NCBI GenBank assembly: GCA_944548615.1
Contig: OX155950.1
Coordinates: forward strand, 31,031,691 to 31,095,690
Direction of reading: 5' to 3'
Length of the DNA: 64,000 nucleotides
DNA from: Micropterix aruncella
Lineage: Eukaryota > Arthropoda > Insecta > Lepidoptera > Micropterigidae
The position numbers were made by a program, and so were the translations under genes. A model generated the notes under the pieces. That model worked only from the letters and a program-made list of their open reading frames with translations. It searched no databases and was not told the DNA's origin. Positions 55,856 to 64,000 of the stretch are shown here, piece by piece. Every line of letters starts with the position of its first letter. Position 1 is the stretch's first letter.

Positions 55856-56315
55856 GTACTCTCGCTAAGCCACACCCCTTAACCCTCAGTAGGCCGGTCT
55901 CTTACCGCCGCCATTGCCTTTTAACCAATCACGGGTTAGAGTGGCGGGGCTTTAGCGAGGCTAGTGAACGATTTTGGAAAATCGAACAGTCACAAAAATA
56001 CCGAGGTCGAGAATGAACGACCCTTAAGCGGCGGGACAATAGTTGTACATACGGCAGCCCTTGGCTGGTCACGTACTCGCGCGCAAAATTTAAGTGTATA
56101 CTGTAACTCACGAGTAAATTGAGTGACAATAAACGGTTTTTGAAATAAACTCTTTCACTGTGTGATCATCTAATAGTGTGAACCAGATACGGGAGACTAC
56201 TCGGCGGCCAGGAAGAACGAGAGAACGCGAAGGTAAATAACATTTACAGTCCACAAAACCACCCTTCAGCAGTGTGAGAAACTCACAGGAAAATAACTGA
56301 TGGATTTTATAACCA
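55856..56315 (+). repeat. 3' LTR of the Pao element, right part
   Basis: GTACTCTCGCTAAGCC..ATAACCA, identical to 45141-45600. It ends directly at the AATAC duplication. Confidence 0.95.
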
Positions 56316-56489
56316 AATACGATTGACAAATATACGGGTTTTACAGATGTGGGTAATGCGATGACATCGATAACTTTTCACAGAATTAGTTAATACGATT
56401 GACACATTTATGGTTTTTCAATCAATGTGCTATACCGTTATTTCACACGTGAGTACTGCGATGAGATCGATAACTTTCTATAGAATTTA
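56316..56489. repeat. ~100-bp tandem array, right part
   Basis: About two diverged units continue the array interrupted at 44501 (AATACGATTGACAAATATAC..TGCGATGACATCGATAAC..). Confidence 0.85.
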
Positions 56490-57359
56490 TAAAATAACAG
56501 AACCACTTTACTTACTTAAAACACTAACCGCGAAAAAGCAATGAAAGGGCAATTGAAAGACTTGCTTTCAAACTTTAATCAAAGCATCGCATTACAATAA
56601 TCAAAAAATTAACAACCTAGCAAAATATATACTAGAATATATACTCTCTCAGAATAACCAGATGTATATATATAAACTAGAAAATAAGCTAGTCCATACC
56701 GGGCAGATTGCTCTGAATAAAGCTGTTTCTTGATGTATATTGAGAAGCAGTATGCTTTTTCTTAGTTTATGCAAAAAGAACTCTTTTTGAAGTGATTTTG
56801 CAAAAAATCGATCGCTCAGTACTAAGATCGCCGGCGACAGTACAACCAATCACCAATTTCTAATCGCACCCGTCGTCAAAAGTCGAAAGTCGCTAGTTAT
56901 AACCAGACGTTTTGTTTATAGTGTGTATCCAGATGACCCGAAAATAAACTTAATGCGTGATGACAGTTTCGCTTAATTGAAAACGTAACGACGTGTCACT
57001 GCCGACAGGCGGATTTATGCAATCTTTGAAGCTCTTGATCGTTTGCATCTGGAAAGGCGTAAGAAAAATCCTGTTATTAGAGTGATAGACACAAAAGCGA
57101 AATCTAAATTAAAACGATAAAAATCAAACTAATAAGCCAATTCTGTGTAATTTTTCGAACGTTTCTCAATAAGTACCAGTTTTCGGAGTGCGTCAAGGTT
57201 CCCATTCTCGTACATATCAAATACTGCGTATATCACTTTAATATAGGAAATAAAATCCGCAAACGACTGTGCCCTCTTGCAAGATGATATTAATCAGTAC
57301 TGTGCAAAGAGCCTAATGGCAATTGGGCCACAATATGACCCACTCGCTAATTTGAGTTG
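56490..57359. other. No gene recognised
   Basis: AT-rich intronic sequence without recognisable coding or repeat structure. Confidence 0.45.
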
Positions 57360-57625
57360 GTTCAACTCATGGTTTGATCCCCCATCCGGCAGCCTCCTCG
57401 AAGAAGGTCGAACCTGGAATGAACTCTGTTTCCGCAGGCGGATCAGTTCCTCTAGGGATGGCCTTCGGGCGCTGCTGGTCGGTTTGCGAATCGTGCGGCG
57501 TCAGCCAATCGTTTGTGCACTCCGGCGAATAATCGGGGAGGGGGGGTCTAGGAATGATCTTATACATTTTCTAAGCAGCGGGGGTGGTCGTTGACCTGAT
57601 GGTAGCTACCCTTGAAATCACTCGT
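57360..57625 (+). repeat. Dispersed repeat family E, copy 2
   Basis: The mirror of 1196-1460. A 105-codon frame over it is Pro/Arg/Gly-rich and not conserved in the other copy, so I treat it as non-coding. Confidence 0.7.
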
Positions 57626-57806
57626 TGGCCAACTGATACAGTTTAAAAGTTTTTTTGTTATACGCAATAAAGATATGTTTATTTCCATATTAAAATAAAA
57701 TAAACCAGAAAAATATGTCTCGATTTTTACAAGACCGCGTCAAAATGTTTTGTATCTGTCACAGGATAATTTGCAATTTTTTATTGTTTTCTTTTTCTAT
57801 TTTCAG

Positions 57807-57949
57807 GGAAAATCCACTGAAATGCTCGACTATATGGATCGTAGGCCTGGGTCTATGCCTAATTGGACTCTCATCGTATACCATACTTCTAGTTTTAGCA
57901 AATTACCAAGGGGCGAAGATATGCCTCTCAGAAGACTGCGTTCAAACTG
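57807..57949 (+). CDS. Neprilysin-like (M13) gene: transmembrane and ectodomain-start exon
   Basis: A 143-bp exon lies between TTTTCTATTTTCAG and GTGAGA. After completing the Arg codon from the exon at 33807 it encodes ENPLKCSTIWIVGLGLCLIG, then LSSYTILLVLANYQGAKICL and SEDCVQT, leaving one base for the next exon (phase 1). The hydrophobic stretch IWIVGLGLCLIGLSSYTILL is a membrane anchor of a type II protein. KICLSEDCVQT matches the start of M13 ectodomains, where neprilysins have G-I-C-x4-C followed by an (A/S)-A-x-(L/I) block. M13 enzymes are zinc endopeptidases that cut signalling peptides outside the cell. The catalytic HExxH and GENIAD exons are not in this window. The closest subfamily cannot be decided from this exon. 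Confidence 0.75.
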
Positions 57950-58420
57950 GTGAGATTTTTCTTTTATATAACAAGCTGCCCTCTCTGGAAGACTTTTAAA
58001 TTTAATGCTTGGAATAATGTTAAATTTATGGAACAAAATTTTAATCGATTTCCTGCCAAACCTGCCAAACCTTGCATACTATAATAATTTACGAATACCA
58101 ACTTTATTAGTTAACTTATTTAGTGAGGTTTTTGTCTTACATTAGCAATATTCCAACATTACCAACATTCCAATTATTTCATAGATTTTCCAGCGGATGT
58201 TTATTTGCATTATCTGTATACATTATTAGCTCTTTAATCTCTTAATGCCAACACGTAAAAATTACGTCTCGACAAAAAAAAAACACCTAAAATTGTCCAT
58301 GAGATAAACATTCACAAAACGCTGTTTCTCGCCGTCGAATTGCTGCACAGGTTTTTGACGCCAATAACTACTTAACCATTGTTAATAACTACATACTGTA
58401 AAGGACATATTCTATCTATC
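57950..58420. other. Downstream intron, nothing recognised
   Basis: AT-rich. No further M13 exon (no P-C-x-D-F-(Y/F) coding block) was seen up to 64000. Confidence 0.45.
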
Positions 58421-58423
58421 TCG

Positions 58424-58782
58424 AAAGCAATGAATCCGGGTCACCAATATAAATCATAATATATCGGAAACTAACAAGGCTAGCTTATTCAATAATTATC
58501 ACAGCAATAATAAATAATGAATAGCAAAAACACTTCTTATATCTTTTTTGTGACAGAACAGAAACAAGAGCAAAAACAAATGCAGTGAATTTATAGTTCG
58601 ACTGTCAAAAAATCGTTTATTTTGTGTTTAGCCTTTTAGAAAGCAATACTTTATAGCGATCTTGATAGTCGAAATTTGAGTAAGTAATTATTAAATAGTC
58701 GATTAAATACTTATTTGAATAAGCTAGCACTCATAGTTTCCGAGATATTAAGGTTTATGGTGGTGACCCGGATTCATTGCTC
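58424..58782. mobile_element. MITE with ~70-bp terminal inverted repeats
   Basis: The left arm (58424-58494: AAAGCAATGAATCCGGGTCA, CCAATATAAATC, GGAAACTAACAAGGCTAGC, TTATTC) is the imperfect mirror of the right arm (58715-58782, ending GTGACCCGGATTCATTGCT). The centre of ~220 bp is AT-rich and non-coding. The target duplication is unclear. Confidence 0.75.
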
Positions 58783-58985
58783 CCGAGTGTATCTTAGAAG
58801 CCTGAGGTAACAAAAAGGACCATCTTTGTAAGGATTAATATACTCCTATAAAAATAGCTTTGATAGTTTTAGCACATATCTCGGCAAATACCGAACGTAT
58901 CCCATTGAAATATACATCAGTCGACACTCCTATATAGATTTCCAGATAGATATATAAAAAGTAAATATATGGTATTAAAACGAAT

Positions 58986-59378
58986 AAAAAACACGACTGC
59001 CATTACAGAAACTGAAATATTGTATTTATAATTATTTTATTACGTTTTTTATGAAATACGTTTGGTTTATGTATTGATCCTAAAGATATATGTATATTTC
59101 CGGAATGTACTCAAGCAGACCTTTTATTTGATACTAAACACGATATATTTATATAAATTTATTGACATTTGGAAATTTAGACCACTACTTACTTTGATAT
59201 TTGGACAGTTAATGTACCCTATGGCACTCGGGATGACATATTTATTCTAACAATACCACACACATCTAAATCGCTTTAAGCGTTTAGAACTTATGGTGGA
59301 ATAAAGAGACAGAAAACATACATAGATGAACCCTGAACACTTTACTCTCCTTTTTTGTTGAGCAGTCGTGTAAAAAAT
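58986..59378 (-). repeat. Repeat family B, full-length copy
   Basis: 393 bp from AAAAACACGACTGCCATTAC to GAGCAGTCGTGTAAAAAA, inverted relative to 18699-19066. The short terminal inverted repeats are intact. Confidence 0.85.
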
Positions 59379-60081
59379 ATATATGGGTCGTCGCGTTAGG
59401 TTTAAGTTATATAAGTTTAACAATCCATGCGTCTATGGCCGATTTCTATGTCTTTTTACTTCTCAGTCCCATTTTTACAGAAATTGATGCTCTTTACCGT
59501 GTAACCTTCCTCTAAAGATAGCACAACCAACAGCAAAACTAAATCAAAATCTGTCTACAGGTTCTTCAGTTTATCGTGATCTGGTAGCCGGACAAAATAT
59601 ATAAAAACCCTTCCTCGATATACGCTACACAAACAATGAAAATAGCATTGAAATCTGATCAAACATACAGACAGACAGACGCTATTTGGCGGTTTTATTT
59701 TATAATTGCTTTGATAATTGACAAAACAATGTTTATTCCTTTGCTTTGTTAACAATATAAGGGAAATTCGTCTCGGCTGGTTTTATATTTCTTATTCCCC
59801 AATTTCTCCAGTCGTTTCAGAATCCTTGACAAATCGATTCAATTCTGCAATTCAGTTGCAATTATCGTAGTGAAATGCAAAGTCGTTTAAGAGCACGGTT
59901 AGCTGCTCCGTGTTTAAGAGCAACGTTTAAGAAAATGTTGCAATTTGGAGAATTGCGCGCTACCCATCGCAACCACCATCTATTGAGTTTCGGATATTTT
60001 TATTGCCTCATTTGGTTAGCCTTGCATATCGTGTTAAAGACCAAATATGTACCTAAGTTCAGGAAGCTGAAGAATACTTAT
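59379..60081. other. No gene recognised
   Basis: A 70-codon frame at 59875-60087 (MQSRLRARLAAPCLRATFKK..) has no recognisable domain and runs into the hAT-type element. I do not call it a gene. Confidence 0.4.
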
Positions 60082-60089
60082 GTGTGACG

Positions 60090-61050
60090 CAATGCCGTAA
60101 CTAAAAAAAATGATACCCAGAGCAAAATTGAACAAAAGGTCCCTCCTCTACTTACATTCATTGTATTTGTAATTGCTGTATACCTAGTTATATTGTAAAT
60201 ATGTATTACATATTTATATTGTATATTACATTGCCTCGAAGAAGTTCCATAGAAACAGTACTCATAGAAATAATATTGCGGGAAAATATTGCAAAACATT
60301 TGTTTCTACATATTTAGTACGACGCTTTACTGCTAATTTAATTACTTAACTATATTTCTCAACATTTAAATATGGTGAGAAAAACATATAATAATGCTAG
60401 TTTTATTAATTTCTTTTGAGTATAAATAACTACTAAGTACGAAACGTTACCCACTTCTAACAATTACCCACATAATATTATTACACATGTACCAATTTTT
60501 GCATATCTAAATGTTTAAATTAACTAGTTAATGGGCCCGATTGCGTTTCTTTGTTAAATTAAATTAAAATTAGTCCAAGCGAACGAGACAGAGCAATACG
60601 ATAGAGCGGAATATGAAACGAACGATCGTCGATAAATACTACCTGTCGAACTTATACTCGTCCGAATATATTCGAGCATATTTCGTGCGGTGTAAGATTT
60701 GACCTTGGCGGGAAGTTTTAATATTTCTTATATCTTGATCATCTCACATTCCGCTCTGGAGTATTGCCCTGTCTCGTTCACACCGACTAATTTCCGATTT
60801 AAGTTCACGAAGAAACGCAATCGAGCCCAATGTATTATTAAAAATAAAAAAAAATCTCTGGAATGGTTGTCGTCTTGATTTGCACTCTGTAAAATCATCG
60901 ATCAGTTTTGGGATGTCATTTTTTTAGGCTTCCTTACAATCCTAGCAAAGTTAATTGGAACGTGGATCGAAGACAGAACTTTCATTTTGGGCCCTGAAGT
61001 AACGTGGGCCGATGCGCCGCACCGGCTGCGCCGGCTTAGTTAAGCCACTG
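60090..61050. mobile_element. hAT-type element, copy 2 (961 bp), with a nested MITE
   Basis: The ends CAATGCCGTAACTA and TTAGTTAAGCCACTG are diverged versions of the copy at 36526-37530. The flanking 8-bp duplication GTGTGACG (60082-60089 and 61051-61058) is exact. Both copies share an AAAATTGAACAAAAGGTCCC-type left region and the right-end block GCGCCGCACCGGCTGC. It is interrupted at 60533-60828. Confidence 0.9.
60533..60828. mobile_element. 296-bp MITE nested in the hAT-type element
   Basis: GGGCCCGATTGCGTTTCTT at the left mirrors AAGAAACGCAATCGAGCCC at the right. The similarity extends ~85 bp inward (CGAACGAGACAGAGCAATAC / TATTGCCCTGTCTCGTTC). AAT flanks both sides (60530-60532, 60829-60831). 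A 3-bp duplication would fit the PIF/Harbinger group, but this is only suggestive. Confidence 0.85.
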
Positions 61051-61439
61051 GTGTGACGCACAACAAGTAGAAATCTTAAGTGATTCCAGTATTACTTAGA
61101 ATACTAATATTACATACGGTACGCGATGAGACGTTACTTACATAACATTAATCAATTCAAATCCGATCATTGATTTATCTGTTCAGTATAATTAATCCGC
61201 TCAGATTAGCGGATTATTGCACGAACACACGCGTCAGTGGCAGGAAGATCCTCATCACGTTGAACGACTGAATATATGCATAAATGGATAATAATATGAT
61301 AAGAAGAAACCTTCTCTATCTTCTTCTTTTAATATAGTCTATCCGTTCCGGATATTGATGACAGTAGGTACTTAAATTTAAAGCAAATTATAAAAGTTAA
61401 AAATGAAAAACAAATGCGGTAAACAAAGATATTTTCTTT
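61051..61439. other. Nothing recognised
   Basis: AT-rich sequence between the hAT-type element and a family C copy. Confidence 0.45.
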
Positions 61440-61690
61440 CTTGGTAGAGGGAAAGTATTGTGAACGCGCATTTTTTTGAGATGAAGAGGATCTATACATG
61501 TTGACCCCCCCCCCCCCCACGAGACGATTAAGACCATTTCCAGACTGGAGTCTGTCTCTGTGTTGTGTGTGTGTGTGTGTATGTGAGTGTTTGTGTATGT
61601 GTGTGTATTCCTCCACGGAAGCGCCCAGACGCTTCATTAGATTAAGCTGAAATTTGGCATGCAGGCATAATTTGGTCATGGCAAGAGTTG
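61440..61690 (+). repeat. Repeat family C, 5' part
   Basis: GGGAAAGTATTGTGAACGCG, a ~13-base C-run, GAGACGATTAAGACCATTTC, a TG/TA microsatellite and CAGACGCTTCATTAGATTAA, ending after GGCAAGAGTTGAAAAG. Confidence 0.8.
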
Positions 61691-61699
61691 AAAAGTCTA

Positions 61700-62689
61700 T
61701 GCTATTTGTCACACTCTATTTAGAACAATGTTATGTTCTATTTAATGCCGATTTTATAATAAAATAGAGATTTGTTTTGCTTTTGATTACCACATTTTAA
61801 GGCAATTTAGTTTTATGAGCATTTTCTAAAACTGCGACATAATTTATTGTAATATTAAAGCCTTGTCCATCCTAGAACGGGATAGTCCCAGGAACGGGAT
61901 AGTCCAGTGACACAATCAAATAAGCATAAGGTTAAGGTCTGGCCATTCGATTGCTGTTATTTTTGAAAGCAAGAACAATATTTTTATAGTAATTAATTGT
62001 TAAATAAATACGTTCTACGATGGTCGAAAACAAGTCTCACAAAAATGATTTCTCCGCAACGCTACCGCAATATAACTATTTCGCAATTAGTATTACTATA
62101 TATACCTATTTAGCAATATAGTATACTAATTCTGAGCTACATAAAAATAGCACAGTAAAACAATGTATGTACATAATAAAAGTATAACCGCAACTAAAAA
62201 GACAACGCAAACTATAAGCAGTCAACTAAGCACAAGTCATCGCGTGACAAGCCCTATACAATTAAAACAGTGGCAGTAAAGCGATTGATTTACCTCTCAT
62301 AATGACAGATAAATGATGCAGATCTTCTTTTCTGATTACCTAATTAATTATCAGTAAACCTAAACAGTAAATCTTATAACTAAACAACGCAATGCATCGT
62401 GAAGAGCACACGTGGATGCCATAAAAGGCATGTGATGAAATTATGCGCGAATTCTTTCTATAAAGACGATACAGAATACTTAGATACCTACTTACCTATA
62501 TACGATACAGGTACCTACTAACCTATACAAGCTAGTCGATCGTTTGATGGCCTTCAGTTGTTGGAAGAGTTTTTGGTTCTTGCTGAAAGTACCTAACACA
62601 TCCCCAAGCGTATTATTTTTTGCTCAAATTAAAAACGGGGTGTTTTTACTGGACAGGCATTTTTTTAGTGGGTGAATCAGTACATGACT
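61700..62689. other. No gene recognised
   Basis: AT-rich with no coding signal. A short tandem, CGGGATAGTCCCAGGAACGG, occurs near 61878. Confidence 0.45.
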
Positions 62690-62880
62690 AGTGACGGTGT
62701 TGGCGTGACGGCAGTTACCGTGGCGTAATGTTAAAATATAATGTTATTTCATTTCGTCGCCCCTTTTTTGGGGACTCGCTTCTAACATGATAGCATGTAT
62801 TAGTATACGTACAGTTATAGTTGAATACTAATAGTAGTATAGGTACGTATACTAATAGTTGAACTCATAAATCATGTGGA
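62690..62880 (+). repeat. Repeat family F, left part of copy 2
   Basis: GTGTTGGCGTGACGGCAGTT, then CTTCTAACATGATAGCATGT, match 31270-31375. It is followed by (TAG)n and a LINE fragment and resumes at 63183. Confidence 0.65.
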
Positions 62881-62903
62881 AGTAGTAGTAGTAGTAGTAG
62901 ATA
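62881..62903. repeat. (TAG)n microsatellite
   Basis: About six AGT/TAG units. Confidence 0.8.
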
Positions 62904-62924
62904 GAGTGGGGGCTTGCTTCCAGC

Positions 62925-63182
62925 CTTTGATGTCACCTAGATCTGTAAGGTCTTTTGTAACTACCCACTGTGTGGTTAGGTCAGTGGTCAGCTAGTAGCC
63001 CGGTACTTTTCACCAGTCCAAGCAGATCACCGACCTTCAAGTTGGGCAGATCGCTGGGTTCGAGAAAGGCTCGTCCCAGTAAACTGTGTATTTTGGCGAC
63101 GAGCCATGGACAGCGACCAACAATGTGTATGCTGTCTTCAGGTTCCTCGCCACATATTCGGGAGTCCTTGCTCATGTGGAAA
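62925..63182 (-). pseudogene. LINE ribonuclease H-end fragment
   Basis: The minus strand reads DSRICGEEPEDSIHIVGRCP, then WLVAKIHSLLGRAFLEPSDL, then VGDLLGLVKSTGL. This is the zinc-knuckle-like tail after RNase H in I/R1-type LINEs (C-x-x-C-x-E-x-x-E-(T/D)-x-x-H-(I/L)-L..C-P and LL-F-(V/I)-K). One of the usual C-x2-C cysteines is missing. Only the C-terminus is present, and it splits repeat family F. Confidence 0.7.
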
Positions 63183-63375
63183 CTACGGTATACTATTATT
63201 TCCGTATTAACCGTATAGAAAATGTTGATGCATATAATCGAGTAATGCAGTTTCAACAAAATTCCTTGTACTTAATTCAACAAATTTACAATTGAAACAT
63301 CGTTATTCTGTATAAAACCATAGCAACGAAATGGTAATGTAAGAATCAATCCAATATTTCTCTCAGTGTATTTAA
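63183..63375 (+). repeat. Repeat family F, right part of copy 2
   Basis: ACGGTATACTATTATTTCCG, TATTAACCGTA, ATTGAAACATCGTTATTCTG and TTTCTCAGTGT match 31628-31805. Confidence 0.7.
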
Positions 63376-63829
63376 CATCCATATTAGAAACATATCTGAC
63401 AACCTTTTCTTCCAATAACACCAATGAATCATAAGAATGGTTGCAGCGTCGACTTTTTCAAAGTTGTGTCCGGTTCATATAAATATGTAAAAGCTAGAAA
63501 CATAAACATGTTGTTCCCATAAGGTTATTTTTTCAGTGACACCTGTCATTTTACCCGGAACCCGTTTAGGGATGGTTTTGATCAAACCCACAAATACGCG
63601 TACGTTGGAATATTTCAACCACATTTCAAATCGATCACTTTTTTTCAAAATATAATTTCCCTCTTTACCCTTATCTTAATCCAGTACCCTTGCGTTAAAT
63701 ATATATTTTTTTAATTATTTGAAGCTGTCGTCAATACAAAAAAATACAAAAAAACACAAAATTACAAATTGAATTAGAAAATAGACAAAGACAATGTAAT
63801 AAAACTAAAAAAGCTGCAAATTAGAGTTA
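63376..63829. other. Nothing recognised
   Basis: AT-rich non-coding sequence. Confidence 0.45.
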
Positions 63830-64000
63830 TTCTCAGGATATCTCTTAACCCTTGGAGTAAATGGGTATTTTCATGGATGCATCTGTCTCTTTTGCAGGAT
63901 TTTCGGCGACATCGACGGCGCTCGACTTGAAGTACTATAACTACGAAACTACTACACCAATCATAAAAAGAACAACTGCACAATGATTGCATTGAAATTT
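63830..64000 (+). repeat. Repeat family D, cut by window end
   Basis: CTCTTAACCCTTGGAGTAAA through CAATGATTGCATTGAAATTT matches 13780-13950. Confidence 0.65.

Larger units (their letters stand above)
44502..56315 (+). mobile_element. BEL/Pao LTR retrotransposon, complete, with a nested DNA transposon
   Basis: Structure in order: 5' LTR (44502-45600), primer-binding site (45605-45622), one gag-pol frame (45662-51289), purine tract (just before 51369), and 3' LTR (51369-52007 plus 55856-56315). Without the nested 3844-bp insertion and its 4-bp duplication, the 3' LTR is 1099 bp, exactly the length of the 5' LTR. I see one mismatch between them (A at 44695, T at 51562). Element length without the insertion is 7966 bp. 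The LTR identity, open frame and AATAC duplication show a very recent insertion by a competent copy. There is no envelope gene. Confidence 0.95.
33869..57806 (+). other. Large phase-2 intron (23,938 bp) of the neprilysin-like gene
   Basis: The intron runs from GTGACT to CTATTTTCAG and contains almost all the intact mobile DNA in the window, including a Pao retrotransposon in the same orientation as the host gene. It assumes that the exons at 33807 and 57807 are adjacent in the transcript. The matching phase supports this but does not prove it. Confidence 0.55.

Noticed and set aside
43990..56490. CRISPR-like array
   Set aside because: The ~100-bp units are contiguous and diverged, without short identical repeats and unique spacers, and the window is clearly eukaryotic.
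57277..57594. 105-codon plus-strand frame
   Set aside because: It coincides with family E, whose inverted copy at 1196-1460 does not keep the frame.
61329..61712. 127-codon minus frame
   Set aside because: It reads through the (TG)n microsatellite and C-run of a family C repeat.

Overview
This window looks like AT-rich insect DNA, most likely from a moth or butterfly (Lepidoptera). The strongest clue is a non-autonomous Helitron whose ends (TCTATACTAATATTATAAAG at the left, ...CTAG followed by T at the right) match the ends I know from lepidopteran Helitrons. A tRNA-headed SINE, many short TIR elements and a Pao-type LTR retrotransposon fit the same picture. There are no bacterial-style operons. 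No complete host gene is visible.

Host gene. Two spliced exons on the + strand, at 33807-33868 and 57807-57949, match in phase. Together they encode an acidic cytosolic tail, a membrane-spanning helix and the start of an ectodomain with a C-x4-C pattern typical of M13 metallopeptidases (neprilysin family). The intron between them is 23.9 kb and holds most of the mobile DNA. The start-codon exon and the catalytic exons were not found here.

1-33.8 kb. This part is a mosaic of repeats: a long-TIR element carrying a ~120-bp tandem unit (copies or fragments near 1, 2.0, 6.5, 15.2 and 19.6 kb), a ~390-bp family ending in ACACGACTGCC, a microsatellite-bearing family (10.0, 20.4, 27.8 and 28.3 kb), decayed Tc1/mariner and LINE fragments, a tRNA-headed SINE and a 5S rRNA-derived SINE.

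33.9-37.8 kb. One copy of the microsatellite-bearing repeat has been split by three separate DNA transposons: a piggyBac-type MITE flanked by TTAA (itself split by a Helitron), a fold-back mariner derivative at TA, and a hAT-type MITE with an 8-bp duplication.

44.0-56.5 kb. A ~100-bp tandem array has been split by a full-length, apparently intact BEL/Pao retrotransposon (two 1099-bp LTRs, AATAC target duplication, one 1875-residue polyprotein). Its 3' LTR has in turn been split by a 3.84-kb DNA transposon with 21-bp perfect inverted repeats. That transposon carries an intact multi-exon gene for a ~726-residue protein that looks like a DDE/DDD transposase but that I cannot place in a named superfamily. 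This is the best candidate for something undescribed. The nesting gives the order: tandem array, then Pao, then the DNA transposon. All of it is still intact.

57.9-64 kb. This holds the neprilysin-type exon's downstream flank, a long-TIR MITE, a second hAT-type MITE with another MITE inside it, and a repeat interrupted by a LINE RNase-H fragment.

Unusually many perfect short hairpins (stems of 12-34 bp, mostly with 0-5-nt loops) are scattered through the window.
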